The notes: generated by a model from the sequence alone, not told the origin. Shown: positions 17,751 to 27,207, counted from the first letter of the stretch. The stretch: 64,000 nt of DNA from Palsa-504 sp963844625 (GCA_963844625.1 CAWJPF010000003.1:1-64000); one strand, 5' to 3'. A program made the numbers and translations.

Positions 17751-19412
17751 CTACAGCGACATGGTCTCCATCGACAGGTACGTATGCGCGGCCCAGGCCA
17801 CCGGATCGCTCGCGAAGTCGCGCTGGATGGCGCGGTTGTTCAGCGCGTTGTCCAGCGCGCCCATGATCATCGACTGGTCCAGGACGAGGTCGCGGTGGCC
17901 GACCGCCCCGGTGACCGGGTCGACCGCGTCGAAGAAGCCGACCGGGCCGTACAGGCCGGGGTAGTCCGCGCGCAGCGCCTGGATGTTGGCGTAGGCCTGC
18001 TGCGGCGCGACGTCCAGGGCGATGAACGACGCGTGCGGGGTGACCACGTTCTCGGTGGCGCAGCCGTGGCACTGTGACAGCCCCTCGTTCGGGTGGCTGG
18101 CGTCCGCGCCGGTCCCGTAGTACGGGAAGGCCAGGCCCTCGACGCCGAACCCGCCATAGTCGCCGGTGTCGTCCGCCGTGCTCGATGGCGACATCCCCCA
18201 CACCTTGTAGTGCAGCTGCTGGGTGGCGTACTTGATCTGCACCTGCGCGGTGCGGACGTCTGCGAGCCCGAAGCTGCGCGGGCCCCAGCTGGTCTCCGGG
18301 ACGACGACGTTCGGCATCAGCCCCTCGAACATCCCGCCGGAGTAGGTGGGAATGAACGTCAGGTCCGAGCCCGGGTAGGTGTAATGCCCTTCCCATACCG
18401 GGAACTGCTGACCAGATTGCGGGTCGGTGTAGGTCTGCCAGGACCCGCCCATCGGCCACTGCCCCTGCCAGGAGAAATCCGGGTCGGTGCTCTGGCAGTC
18501 GGCGTACGGGGCCGGCGGCGGCAGTTCCCGCCAGCTGCGCCACCACACGTTGCCCGGCATCTGGCGTAGGCCCATGCCGATGTAGGCGGAGATCCGCGGG
18601 TCGGAATAGAGGGCGCCGTTGTGGTAGTAGTGCGTCCAGTTGTCGCCCTGATCCGGCGGCTGTCCGACATAGTACCCGCCGTACATCTGGCCGGTCGGCT
18701 GGTTCCCGGCGATCGCCGGGTTAACGTTGCAGTGGGTCTCGGCCCGGTTGTCGTAGAAGATTCCGAAGTTCATCGGCGCGATCAGGCTGTCCGCTAGGTG
18801 GGCCAGTTCGGGCATGGCCTCACGGACCACGATCAGCCCCGAGGCGTACCAGCCGTTGTCCACGTTGGAGACGAAGAAGCAGTTGTCGAACGCCGGCGTG
18901 GTCTCGGTGCAGTCGCCCTGGCCGGGGTTGGTCAGCACGTCGCCGTTGGTGGTGTCGTACCACTGGTACAGGAAGCCGTCGTACCGCTGCAGGTGCGACA
19001 CCTCGGTCAGCGTGGCCTGCACCCTGGCCTTCGCCTGGGCCTCGTTGATAATGCCCAGGTCCCGGGCCGAGACGACGGCCCACAGGTACACCCCGATGTT
19101 GGCCGCCGAGGTGTAATGTCCGTACGCGGTGGGGGTGGCCGAGCCGCCTGCGAACGTGAGGTTGTCCATCGGCAGGTTGGTCGCCGAGTCGATGTCCGGG
19201 CCGTAGAACTTCCAGGTGTCGCGGGCGATGGACATCAGGTCCGCCCGCTGGGCCTGGCTCAAGGAGTTGTAGGCGGCGACCTGGCCGCCCGCGGAGGTGT
19301 CGCCCCGCGCCTGCTGGAAAGGGGTCAGCATCGCGATAAGGACCGCCGCGATGCTCACCGCCGCGATAACCCACCAGTGCCTGCGCCCCGTAAGCCGCCA
19401 GGAGGAAATCAT
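17751..19412 (-). CDS. secreted glucoamylase-like (PF10091, GH144-like) glycoside hydrolase
   Basis: A 553-residue protein with an N-terminal signal or membrane anchor (WWVIAAVSIAAVLIAMLT, residues about 13-31) and a helical-barrel catalytic region: YDGFLYQWYDT, VDNGWYASGLIVVREAMPEL, SGGMFEGLMPN, KVWGMSPSS with DYGGFGVEGL, and VTPHASFIALDVAPQQAYANIQ. These match the PF10091 domain found in GH144, whose characterised members are endo-beta-1,2-glucanases. It should act outside the membrane and feed the transporter encoded upstream. Its ATG overlaps the stop of the ATPase gene as ATGA. Exact linkage specificity cannot be read from sequence alone. Confidence 0.82.
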   Translation of the reverse strand: MISSWRLTGRRHWWVIAAVSIAAVLIAMLTPFQQARGDTSAGGQVAAYNSLSQAQRADLMSIARDTWKFYGPDIDSATNLPMDNLTFAGGSATPTAYGHYTSAANIGVYLWAVVSARDLGIINEAQAKARVQATLTEVSHLQRYDGFLYQWYDTTNGDVLTNPGQGDCTETTPAFDNCFFVSNVDNGWYASGLIVVREAMPELAHLADSLIAPMNFGIFYDNRAETHCNVNPAIAGNQPTGQMYGGYYVGQPPDQGDNWTHYYHNGALYSDPRISAYIGMGLRQMPGNVWWRSWRELPPPAPYADCQSTDPDFSWQGQWPMGGSWQTYTDPQSGQQFPVWEGHYTYPGSDLTFIPTYSGGMFEGLMPNVVVPETSWGPRSFGLADVRTAQVQIKYATQQLHYKVWGMSPSSTADDTGDYGGFGVEGLAFPYYGTGADASHPNEGLSQCHGCATENVVTPHASFIALDVAPQQAYANIQALRADYPGLYGPVGFFDAVDPVTGAVGHRDLVLDQSMIMGALDNALNNRAIQRDFASDPVAWAAHTYLSMETMSL

Positions 19413-20371
19413 CTTCTGCTCCTGCCTTTCGCCGGGATGCCTGTCGCTGTGCCGTACGGGCGGCCTGCGCCATTGGCCGCGAACGGGTTCGGCACCGCGT
19501 CGAGCAGCTTCGTGGTGTAGTTGTCCCGCGGGTGTTGCAGGACCTGCTTGGTCGGGCCGCGTTCCACGACCCGTCCGGAGTTGAGCACGAGGATCTCGTC
19601 GGTCACCAGTCGCGCCGACAGCAGGTCATGAGTGATGTAGAGCAGGCTGAGCCCGCGCTGCCGGCGGAGCTCGGCCAGCAGCCTGAGTACCCCGGCCCGC
19701 AGTGAGACGTCGAGCATCGAAACGGGCTCGTCGGCCACGATCAGCTCAGGGTCACTGCCCAGCGCGCGGGCGATGAGGACGCGCTGGCGCTGGCCGCCGG
19801 ACAGCTGGTGCGGGAGTTTGGCCGCGTACTGGCTGACCGGAACCAGGCCCACGGTCTCGAGCAGTTCCGCCACCCGGGTCCGGGCCTGCGCGGCAGACAT
19901 GCCCAGGAAGTTCTGGCAGGGACGCATCACCGTGTACTCGACTGTGTGCAGCGGGTTGAGCGCGCCGTAAGGGTCCTGGAACACCATCTGCACCTGACGG
20001 TGATACTGGCGCAGCCCTCCCGTGCGGAGCCGCTCGACCGAGGTATCGCCGAACGTGATCTCCCCGGCCGTCGGCCGCTCCGAGCCGGTGATCATCTTGG
20101 CCAGCGTGCTCTTGCCGCTGCCGCTGGCCCCGACCAGGCCGACGGCCGCGCCAGGCGCGATCGTGAACGACACCTCGTTCACTGCGGTGACGGTTTTCCG
20201 GCCGCGGCCGCGGGTGTGATAGACCTTCGAGACGCCGTTGACGGTCAGCGGCGGGACGCCGCTGACCGGCCCGGCCCGGCCGTTGGTCACAGGACCGGGG
20301 GCGGCCCGGCCGTTAGTCGCGGCTTGGCTGGTCGCGGCGCCGTTTGTCGCTACGCTGTGGTCAGCGGACAC
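19409..20371 (-). CDS. oligopeptide/oligosaccharide ABC transporter ATPase (OppF/DppF type)
   Basis: A 320-residue ATPase with Walker A GASGSGKST, Q-loop MVFQDPYGALNPLHT, signature LSGGQRQR, Walker B LIVADEPVSMLD and the H-loop ITHDL. The N-terminal 45 residues are a low-complexity Ala/Gly/Asn stretch with repeated ATNGRA and VTNGRA units. GTG at 20371 is chosen because GAGGAGG lies just upstream and because it overlaps the previous gene by 11 bp. It energises import together with the other ATPase and two permeases of the operon. Confidence 0.9.
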   Translation of the reverse strand: MSADHSVATNGAATSQAATNGRAAPGPVTNGRAGPVSGVPPLTVNGVSKVYHTRGRGRKTVTAVNEVSFTIAPGAAVGLVGASGSGKSTLAKMITGSERPTAGEITFGDTSVERLRTGGLRQYHRQVQMVFQDPYGALNPLHTVEYTVMRPCQNFLGMSAAQARTRVAELLETVGLVPVSQYAAKLPHQLSGGQRQRVLIARALGSDPELIVADEPVSMLDVSLRAGVLRLLAELRRQRGLSLLYITHDLLSARLVTDEILVLNSGRVVERGPTKQVLQHPRDNYTTKLLDAVPNPFAANGAGRPYGTATGIPAKGRSRR

Positions 20372-21365
20372 TGCCAACCTCCTCTTCGACGTGCCCGGCC
20401 CGGGCGCGCACGTGGCACGCCGCCCGGCCTGGCTCCAGTGGGTAAAGCGGGGGATCCTGCTCGCGGCAGATGTCCTCCGCGAGCGGGCAGCGGGGAACGA
20501 ACGAGCACCCGGTGTTCGGCAGCGACAGATCCGGCGGTGTGCCGGGGATACCGCCGAGCCGGACCACCTCGGCGCGCGGGTCGCCGTAACAGTCCAGCAG
20601 CGCCTCGGTGTAGGGATGGTGCAGCCCGTGCGCCATGACGGCCGAGGGCTGGTCCTCAACGATCCGGCCCGCGTACATGACCATGACCCGGTCGGTGGCC
20701 TCGAGCACCACGCCGAGGTCGTGGCTGATCAGGATGGCCGTAAAGCCGCGCTCCCGCTGCAGGTCCTTGATCGTCTGCATCACGGCCTGCTGCACGATCA
20801 CGTCCAGCGCGGTGGTCGGCTCGTCAAAGACGATCATCTGCGGCTGCAGGGACAGCGCGAGCGCGATCGAGACCCGCTGCCGCATCCCGCCCGACAGCTC
20901 GTGCGGGAAGCGGGTCAGCACGGCGGCGTCGAGGCGCACGGCCTCGAGTAGCTCCGCCCCCCGCCGCCGGATGCCGTCGTCGGTGAGGTGGTCATCGGGC
21001 CCGGCGTGCGCCTTGAGGATGTCGCCGAAGTGGCGGCTGATGGTCCGCACCGGGTTCAGCGCGTTCATGCCGCTCTGCAGGACGAGCGCGAAGCCGCCGC
21101 GCCGCGCCTGGCGCAGCTGCTCGCCGGTCAGGCCGGCGATGTCGCGGCCGTCGAAGCGGATCGTGCCGCCCGACAGGCGGGCCGGCGGGCGTAGCATCCG
21201 GGTCAGGGCGAAGCCGAGCGTCGACTTGCCGCAGCCGGACTCGCCGACCAGCCCGACGAACTCGCCCTCTTCAAGGGTCACGTCCACGTCGCGGACCGAC
21301 CAGATCCGCTGACCGCGGCTCGGCTCGTAGACGACGTTGACGCCATGGGCTTCCAGTAGTGCCAT
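20361..21365 (-). CDS. oligopeptide/oligosaccharide ABC transporter ATPase (OppD/DppD type)
   Basis: A 334-residue ATPase: Walker A GESGCGKST, Q-loop region LVLQSGMNALNPVRT, signature LSGGMRQR, Walker B MIVFDEPTTALD and H-loop SHDLGV. The C-terminus has the Cys-rich oligopeptide-transporter tail (CSFVPRCPLAEDIC), which in DppD-type proteins can hold an iron-sulphur cluster; three Cys are seen here plus one in ACHVRA. Its ATG overlaps the permease stop as TGATG. Confidence 0.9.
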   Translation of the reverse strand: MALLEAHGVNVVYEPSRGQRIWSVRDVDVTLEEGEFVGLVGESGCGKSTLGFALTRMLRPPARLSGGTIRFDGRDIAGLTGEQLRQARRGGFALVLQSGMNALNPVRTISRHFGDILKAHAGPDDHLTDDGIRRRGAELLEAVRLDAAVLTRFPHELSGGMRQRVSIALALSLQPQMIVFDEPTTALDVIVQQAVMQTIKDLQRERGFTAILISHDLGVVLEATDRVMVMYAGRIVEDQPSAVMAHGLHHPYTEALLDCYGDPRAEVVRLGGIPGTPPDLSLPNTGCSFVPRCPLAEDICREQDPPLYPLEPGRAACHVRARAGHVEEEVGSVR

Positions 21366-22303
21366 CACTTCTCCCGGAGCCGGGGGTTGGACAGCGCGTC
21401 AACGCCGAAGTTGATCAGCGTGAACGACACCATCAGCAGGACGATGGCCAGGCCGGGGGCGAACACCATCAGCCACTGGCCGGTGAGCAGCGCGTTCTGC
21501 TGCTGCGCGGCGTAAAGGATGGTTCCCCAGCTGACCGTGGACGGGCTGCCCAGGCCGAGGAACTCCAGGCTGGCCTCGGCCAGGACCGCGGCCGTGGCGG
21601 CGGCAAAGAAGCTGGCCGCGACCAGGGACGTCATGTTCGGCAGGATCTCCCGGAACACGACCCGGAACAGCCGCTCGCCGGAGAACACCGCCGAGGTGAC
21701 GAACTCGCGGGTGCGCAGCGTCTTGGTCTGGCTGCGGATCACCCGGGAACCGGTCGCCCAGCTGGTGAACGCGACGACCAGCACGATCGTCGACACCGAC
21801 CGGCCCTGGATGTAAGCCGCCAGGATGATCATCAGTGGCAGCGCTGGGATGACCAGCGCGAGGTTGGTGACAAAGCTGAGCACCTCGTCGACCAGGCCGG
21901 GCCGGTAGCCGGAGATCAGGCCGAACGTCACGGCCACCAGGGTGGCCAGCGCCCCGGCGCACAAGCCCACGATCAGCGAGACCCGCGAGCCGTAGATGAG
22001 CTGCGAGAACACGTCCTGGCCGTTACCGGTGGTGCCGAGCCAGTTGGTCGCGCTGGGGCCTTTGTACGGGGTGAATGTGGTGGCCGTCGGCGAGTGCGGC
22101 GCCAGCAGCGGGGCGAATATCGCCACCAAGATGATGACGCCGAGGACGATGAGCCCGGTGCGTGCCTTGCCGTTGCTCCACAGCGTGCGCAGCGCCCGCC
22201 CGATAAAGCGCAGCGGCCCGGGTACCGCGCTCGACGTGCCGGTCGGCACGCGCGTTGCCGCGCCGGGGGCCTCCGCCGGTGGCATCGATGTGATGATAGT
22301 CAT
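21365..22303 (-). CDS. ABC transporter permease (OppC/DppC type)
   Basis: A 312-residue inner-membrane protein with a cytoplasmic Pro/Ala-rich N-terminus, a TM segment (GLIVLGVIILVAIFAPLLAP), the periplasmic loop with NWLGTTGNGQDVFSQLIYGSR typical of OppC, and the EAA loop region VLAEASLEFLGLG. It forms the heteromeric channel with the upstream permease. Start and stop overlap the neighbours by 4 and 3 bp, so the genes are translationally coupled. Confidence 0.9.
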   Translation of the reverse strand: MTIITSMPPAEAPGAATRVPTGTSSAVPGPLRFIGRALRTLWSNGKARTGLIVLGVIILVAIFAPLLAPHSPTATTFTPYKGPSATNWLGTTGNGQDVFSQLIYGSRVSLIVGLCAGALATLVAVTFGLISGYRPGLVDEVLSFVTNLALVIPALPLMIILAAYIQGRSVSTIVLVVAFTSWATGSRVIRSQTKTLRTREFVTSAVFSGERLFRVVFREILPNMTSLVAASFFAAATAAVLAEASLEFLGLGSPSTVSWGTILYAAQQQNALLTGQWLMVFAPGLAIVLLMVSFTLINFGVDALSNPRLREK

Positions 22304-23289
22304 GACGTACTCCGGATTCGCGGGTCGAGGCGGACGTAGAGCAGGTCTATGACGAAGATCGCGACCAGCATGCTGAGCGTGATCACGAGGAAAAGCGCCT
22401 GCATCAGCGGGAAGTCGTGATTGGTCACGGCTATGTAGAGCAGGTTGCCGACGCCCGGGTAGCTGTAGACACCCTCGACGAGAACCGTGCCCCCGACCAC
22501 CGCGCCGAGCATCAGACCGAACGAGGTGACGTTCGGCAGCAGCGCGTTGCGCGCCGCGTACAGCAACGCGACCGTCCTGCTACGCAGGCCGTTGGCCTCG
22601 GCGAAGGTCACATAGTCCTCCCCCAGCGTATTGATCATGTTGTTGCGCATGCCGAACACCCAGCCCGACAGGGTGGTGATGGCCAGCGTCAGCCCCGGCA
22701 GCACGCTGTGGTCCAGCGCGTCGCCCAGGAACGACAGGCTCCAGTTCGGGGTGATGCCCGGGTTGTAGCCGCCCTTGATCGGGAACCAGCCGTACTTGAA
22801 CGACAGCCAGTACAGCAGCAGCAGGCCGAGCCAGAACGGCGGGAACGCGCCGAAGAAGGTCGCCCCGATCGTCACCGACGAGTCGGCGAACTTGGCCCGA
22901 TGCCACCCGGCGTACACCCCGAGCAGGGTCCCGATGACGAACGCGAAGACCGTCGTCGTGCCGACGAGCGCCACCGTCCAGGGCAGGGCCTTGCCGATGG
23001 TCTGCGCGACCGTCTGGGTAGGGAATGAGTATGACGTGCCGAACCGCAGCGTGGCGATGCTCTTCCAGTAATCACCGTACTGGACGAACAGGCTCGTGTG
23101 CGGCGCGCCTAGCTGGGCCTCGATGGCTGCCTTCTCGGCGTTGGTGACCGGCACGCCGGCCGACGCGAGCTTGCCGAGCGCCGCGTCGACCGGTGAGCCG
23201 GGCATCAGCCGCGGCAGGATGAAGACCAAGGTGATCGCCGCCCACAGCGTGATGATGAACAGCACCACCTTGCGCAGGATGTACCTCAC
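22300..23289 (-). CDS. ABC transporter permease (OppB/DppB type)
   Basis: A 329-residue inner-membrane protein starting MRYILRKVVLFIITLWAAI, with the typical N-terminal transmembrane helix, the FILPRLMPGSP motif and about six membrane segments. The EAA-like loop reads YVTFAEANGLRSRTV. It pairs with the OppC-type permease; the stop codon overlaps that gene's start as ATGA. It follows the binding-protein gene by 27 bp. Confidence 0.9.
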   Translation of the reverse strand: MRYILRKVVLFIITLWAAITLVFILPRLMPGSPVDAALGKLASAGVPVTNAEKAAIEAQLGAPHTSLFVQYGDYWKSIATLRFGTSYSFPTQTVAQTIGKALPWTVALVGTTTVFAFVIGTLLGVYAGWHRAKFADSSVTIGATFFGAFPPFWLGLLLLYWLSFKYGWFPIKGGYNPGITPNWSLSFLGDALDHSVLPGLTLAITTLSGWVFGMRNNMINTLGEDYVTFAEANGLRSRTVALLYAARNALLPNVTSFGLMLGAVVGGTVLVEGVYSYPGVGNLLYIAVTNHDFPLMQALFLVITLSMLVAIFVIDLLYVRLDPRIRSTS

Positions 23290-23316
23290 CGCGTGCTCCT
23301 TTCACCTTGCCGCGCG

Positions 23317-24972
23317 TCAGGCCTTGACCAGGTGGGTCACGACCGTCAGCAGCGCGTCGGTGTAGGGGGTCGGCAGGGTGTAGGGGTCGCTAGCCGACGG
23401 CCAGCCGGTGAAGTGCTTGGTGGAGAACACGCCCCAGCTGCCGCCGTAGTACAGCAGCACGACGGGGACGTTCTGGTACATCATCGTCTCGAGCCGGTCG
23501 GTCGCCTGCTGCTGCGCGGAGGGGCTGGTGGTTGCGGCTAGGGCGGCCAGGGCATCGTTGACCCCGGCGTTGCTGTACCGCTCGAAGTTGTTCACCGTAG
23601 GCGTATGTACCGGGGCCGCGTAGGAACTGCTCAGCGCCAGGTTGTAGTCGTTGTACGGGACGCCGGTGCCGCCGAAGCCGCCGATCGCCGCGTTGAAGGT
23701 CCCGGCCTGCGTCGTCTGTGAGTACTGCGCGTACTGCGGTTCGTCCAGGCTGACCTTGATGCCGACCTTCCCGAGCTCGTTGCTGATCTCGGTGCCGGCC
23801 CCGGCCCAGTCGGTGAAGCTGTTCGGCAGCGTGATGGTCATGCTGGCCTGCGCGTCGTTCGGCCCGGTCAGCTTGCCGCCGCTCAGGTGGTAACCGGCCT
23901 TGGCGAACGCGGCCATGGCGGCAGGGATGTTCTGGCTGACCACGCCCTGGTTGGGCAGGTTGGGGTCGAGCCAGTGCTGCTCATTCGGCAGGATGATCCC
24001 GCTCGTGCTGGCGGCGGGCATGTAGCCGTTGACCGCCTTCTTCGCGATCGTGGCGCGGTTCAGCGCCAGCGAGATGCCCTGGCGGAAGTCGACGTTGTTG
24101 TACGGCGCCTGGGTCAGGTTGAGGTACAGGCCGATGGTGCCGCCGGGCGGGAACCAGTAGTGGTTCGTGGCCGGGTCACGGTTCACGTAGGTCGCCTTGA
24201 TGTCAGGCAGGTACTGGTACGCCCAGTCGAACTGCCCGCTGCTGACCTCCAGCTGGTTGGTGCTCTGGCTGGTCGCCTGCGCGGGGAATACGACCGAGCT
24301 CGGCGCGATCTTCGACGCGCCCCAGTACAGCGGGTTCTTGGTCAGGGTGTACTGGGTCGGCGCGAAGCTGCCCAGCTTGAACGGCCCGGTACCCACCGGG
24401 TGGGTGTTGGTGAAGGTCGCCGGGTTGGGGATCGTGGACCAGATGTGCTTGGGCACGATCGGGGTCTGCGCGATCGTGGCGGCAAACGGGACGTCGGGTG
24501 CCTTGAAGGTCAAGCTCACGTTGTTGCCCGAGGCGGAGACGCCGCTGATCTGCGACCAGATCCCGTTGGTGTCCAGCGCCGGGTACTTCTTCAGCAGGTC
24601 GAACGTGAACACCACGTCGGCGGAGGTGAACGGGGTGCCGTCGCTCCACTTCACGCCCGGCCGGATCGTGTACACCAGCGTCGTGGGGTTGGTGAACTTG
24701 TACCCGGTGGCCAGGAACGGCGTGTAGCTGCCGTTGACCGTGCTGACCGTCTCCAGCGGCGCGTAGATCAGGCGGGTGCCGCCCAGCTCCGCGCCGGAGA
24801 GCGGGTTGAAGTTCTCCACCAGCGTCGGGTTGCCGACGTCACCCTGGATCGTCAGGGTGCCGCCGTCCGAGGTGCCGGCCGAATGGGACGAGCATGCGCT
24901 CGCGCCAGTCGCCAGCAGGGCCGCGGCGGCCACGCATACCGCGGCCGATCTGATGTGGGACAGAGATTTCAT
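23317..24972 (-). CDS. extracellular solute-binding lipoprotein (SBP family 5)
   Basis: A 551-residue lipoprotein. The signal peptide ends in the lipobox TGASAC, with the Cys as the lipid anchor. The mature part has family 5 features (VENFNPLSGAE, YTIRPGVKWSDGTPFTSADVVFTFDLL, FRQGISLALNR). Family 5 proteins bind oligopeptides, nickel chelates or, in several operons with glycosidases, cello- or xylo-oligosaccharides. The two glycoside hydrolase genes downstream favour an oligosaccharide ligand. Its ATG overlaps the LacI stop codon as ATGA. Confidence 0.9.
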   Translation of the reverse strand: MKSLSHIRSAAVCVAAAALLATGASACSSHSAGTSDGGTLTIQGDVGNPTLVENFNPLSGAELGGTRLIYAPLETVSTVNGSYTPFLATGYKFTNPTTLVYTIRPGVKWSDGTPFTSADVVFTFDLLKKYPALDTNGIWSQISGVSASGNNVSLTFKAPDVPFAATIAQTPIVPKHIWSTIPNPATFTNTHPVGTGPFKLGSFAPTQYTLTKNPLYWGASKIAPSSVVFPAQATSQSTNQLEVSSGQFDWAYQYLPDIKATYVNRDPATNHYWFPPGGTIGLYLNLTQAPYNNVDFRQGISLALNRATIAKKAVNGYMPAASTSGIILPNEQHWLDPNLPNQGVVSQNIPAAMAAFAKAGYHLSGGKLTGPNDAQASMTITLPNSFTDWAGAGTEISNELGKVGIKVSLDEPQYAQYSQTTQAGTFNAAIGGFGGTGVPYNDYNLALSSSYAAPVHTPTVNNFERYSNAGVNDALAALAATTSPSAQQQATDRLETMMYQNVPVVLLYYGGSWGVFSTKHFTGWPSASDPYTLPTPYTDALLTVVTHLVKA

Positions 24973-26072
24973 CGTGGTTCTTCTCCTCTGTGCCTCTCCG
25001 CTGATTCATCCGGGGAGGCCTGGGGTTTTCTGGGGCTTGGGGGCCGGGTGCGGCAGCCGCAGCTGCGGCGGATCACGACCTCGGTGCGCAGCTCCGCCGA
25101 TCGCCGCGCCGCGGCCGGGTCACCGATCCGGGCGAGCACCATCCGGACCGACTGCGCGCCGAGTTCGCGCATCGGCTGGCGGACGGTGCTGAGCGCGGGG
25201 CGGAGGTGGCGGGCGACTGCGATGTCGTCGAACCCGGTAACCGCGACGTCCGCCGGCACGCGCAGCCGCGCCGCCCGCAGCGCGATCAGCGCACCGATCG
25301 CCATCTCGTCGTTACCGCACACGATCGCCCGCGGCCTGGGTCCCTCGGTCAGCAGCGCCTCGACAGCCCGCCTGCCGCCCGCCTCGGTGAACCCGCCGAA
25401 CACGGCCGGCGCGTCCGGCGCGGGCAGGTCAGCCTGGCGCAGCGCCTCGCAGAAACCGGCGAAGCGCTCATCGGAGTCGGGTGAGTCGGCCGGCCCGGCC
25501 AGGAACGCCAGGTCAGTATGGTTGTGGACGCGGATCAGGTGCGCGGTGATCTTGCGGCATCCGTGCCGGTTGTCTGCGCCGACAAAGTCCGGTCCGTCAC
25601 TGATGTAATGAGTGGCCAGGACCACGACCGGCATGCTGCGGGAAAGCGATGCGATGTCGGGCTCGGACAGGCTGCCCGCCATGACGACCAGGCCGTCCAC
25701 CTTTCCCGCCACCGAGAAGGCAAGCTCGCGGCCCGATGGTCCACTGGTGGCCGCGATGAGTACGGCATTACCAGCGGCGGCCGCCGCTCGCTCCGCGCCG
25801 CGGATCACCTGATCCACGTACAGCGGCGACTCCTCCTCGGCGTGACCGGACTGCCCGAAATCGGGGAAGACCAGGCCGACGATCCTGGCGCGCTGCAACG
25901 CCAGGCCCCGGGCGGACCCGCTCGGAATCCAGCCCAGTTCGGTCGCTACGGCCAGGACTCGCTCGCGGGTTCCGGCCGAGAAGCCCTTGCCGTCGGTCAT
26001 GACCCTTGACACGGTGGCGGTCGACACGCCGCTGCGCTTGGCGACTTCGTAGATCGTCGAGCGCTCGGCCAC
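24969..26072 (-). CDS. LacI-family transcriptional regulator of the oligosaccharide operon
   Basis: A 367-residue repressor. The helix-turn-helix is STIYEVAKRSGVSTATVSRVM and the hinge GSARGLALQRARIVGLVFP; the rest is the sugar-binding fold with CGNDEMAIGAL and DVAVTGFDDIAVA. GTG 26072 is chosen because GGAGG lies 7 bases upstream and the HTH starts a few residues in. The stop overlaps the binding-protein start, so regulator, transporter and hydrolases are one transcript and the regulator should control its own synthesis. A basic Cys-containing tail (RRSCGCRTRPPSPRK) extends beyond the usual end. Confidence 0.92.
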   Translation of the reverse strand: MAERSTIYEVAKRSGVSTATVSRVMTDGKGFSAGTRERVLAVATELGWIPSGSARGLALQRARIVGLVFPDFGQSGHAEEESPLYVDQVIRGAERAAAAAGNAVLIAATSGPSGRELAFSVAGKVDGLVVMAGSLSEPDIASLSRSMPVVVLATHYISDGPDFVGADNRHGCRKITAHLIRVHNHTDLAFLAGPADSPDSDERFAGFCEALRQADLPAPDAPAVFGGFTEAGGRRAVEALLTEGPRPRAIVCGNDEMAIGALIALRAARLRVPADVAVTGFDDIAVARHLRPALSTVRQPMRELGAQSVRMVLARIGDPAAARRSAELRTEVVIRRSCGCRTRPPSPRKPQASPDESAERHRGEEPR

Positions 26073-26093
26073 GGTCAGACCTCCACAGGTCAG

Positions 26094-26125
26094 CGAGTAA
26101 GCGGTTGCTCTGGTTAAGCGCTTAC
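26094..26125 (-). promoter_or_regulatory. LacI-type operator in front of the operon
   Basis: TAAGCGCTTA (26115-26124) is a perfect palindrome within GGTTAAGCGCTTACT and matches the usual LacI-family pattern with central CG. A second, imperfect site GAGTAAGCGGTTGCTC lies 20 bp closer to the gene (26095-26110). Both are just upstream of the GTG start, where binding would block transcription. Confidence 0.75.
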
Positions 26126-26245
26126 TCTGTCGCCCACCTTCGCTGCCTTCAGCCGCCTTTCCCAAACACGCCCGAACCCGATGTTATCAAAACGTTATCA
26201 TTATGAGATGGCGCCGTCCGACCGCTCCGAGCGTAGAGCAGCAGG

Positions 26246-26532
26246 TCAGGGGCCATCGGCACCCGCGCCGCCGAGCAGGCGATGGCAGAACTTTGCGGCT
26301 GGCCATACCTCGGGCAGGAGCGCCGGGAGGTCGTGCATAACGGGGGCGTGGAGGTGGTGGTAGACGGCGAACAGGTTCCGCTGTGGGGCGAGTTGTCAGG
26401 CAGGCTGCTGATCAGCCTTCCGTACAGCGTTTTCTTGGCCTCGTCGTCGGTGATCTGCCGGGTGTCCTTCCACCATGCCTGCAGCTCGCACCAGCGGAGG
26501 CCGCCGGCTCCGATGGACTGGTCGTAGACCAT
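26246..26532 (-). pseudogene. hypothetical protein fragment, one frameshift
   Basis: The minus strand reads MVYDQSIGAGGLRWCELQAW, then DDEAKKTLYGRLISSLPDNSP, and after a one-base shift at about 26385 continues PQRNLFAVYHHLHAPVMHDL and LPALLPEVWP before TGA at 26246. Adding one C to the CCCC run joins the frames. The composition is clearly protein-like, but I do not recognise the family. Downstream codons (GGAGADGP) may be past the original end. Confidence 0.45.
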
Positions 26533-26741
26533 CGGCGCGCCGACGGGCGCGCAGCCGGGCCGGAAGGCGAGGCCGACGCGCCCGAGCCGGCCGACCCGGT
26601 TACGGCAGCCGAGGCCGGCAGCGACCCGGCGGCCCCGCTCGCGATCATCACGCGGCTCCTGCGCCGCTTCTCGGCCGTCGTCCGCGAGCTGGGCATGCCC
26701 CACGGCCGGCCGCCAGCGGCTCTCCCGTGCAGGGCCCCCGG

Positions 26742-27149
26742 TTATTCGACAGCGGCGGCTTGCGCCCTGTCTTCTGGGTTGAGCCGCAGTGTGGCAGCTG
26801 CGGCTTCGGCTGACACCATCCGCTCGGTGCCGCCTCCGCGCCCGTACTTGGCCTCGTAAGCCGTGTTGACGCCTGCGCAAAGCTCAGGCGTCCCCTCACC
26901 AACGTCCTCAACCTCGACATCGGCCTCTAGGCCCGGGACGCGGATGCGGGCCCGGCGCGAGGCCAGTACCTGACCGAACCAACCGGTCTCACGCCGGTAC
27001 CAGGTCCGCACGTAAACCAGCCCGCCCGTGCTCACCACCCAGATCGGCACCCACCGGCGCAGCGTCCCGTCGGCACGCCTGCCGGCAATCTCCAGTTCGC
27101 GTGCGGCATTAATCTCCTGCAGTTCCGCAGGACTCCACGCGGCAGTCAT
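26742..27149 (-). CDS. DUF2255 family protein
   Basis: A 135-residue protein resembling DUF2255: WSPAELQEINAARELEIAGR, then RWVPIWVVSTGGLVYVRTWY and the C-terminal AYEAKYGRG. The fold is thought to be like pyridoxamine-phosphate-oxidase split-barrel proteins, but no activity is known for this family. ATG 27149 is the first Met before the conserved block. Family members usually end near the AKYGR motif; here about 25 more residues follow (ERMVSAEAAAATLRLNPED), which is normal for some actinobacterial forms. Confidence 0.75.
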   Translation of the reverse strand: MTAAWSPAELQEINAARELEIAGRRADGTLRRWVPIWVVSTGGLVYVRTWYRRETGWFGQVLASRRARIRVPGLEADVEVEDVGEGTPELCAGVNTAYEAKYGRGGGTERMVSAEAAAATLRLNPEDRAQAAAVE

Positions 27150-27207
27150 GGTGCGAGCTCTCCTCTCCGACCTTACGCGGGCCAGTCGGGGCGGCCGACC
27201 CTGCCGA

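Noticed and set aside
26383..26859. Plus-strand frame with APLAIITRLLRRFSAVVREL
   Set aside because: It overlaps the more protein-like minus-strand fragment and the DUF2255 gene, and has no start site or family pattern.
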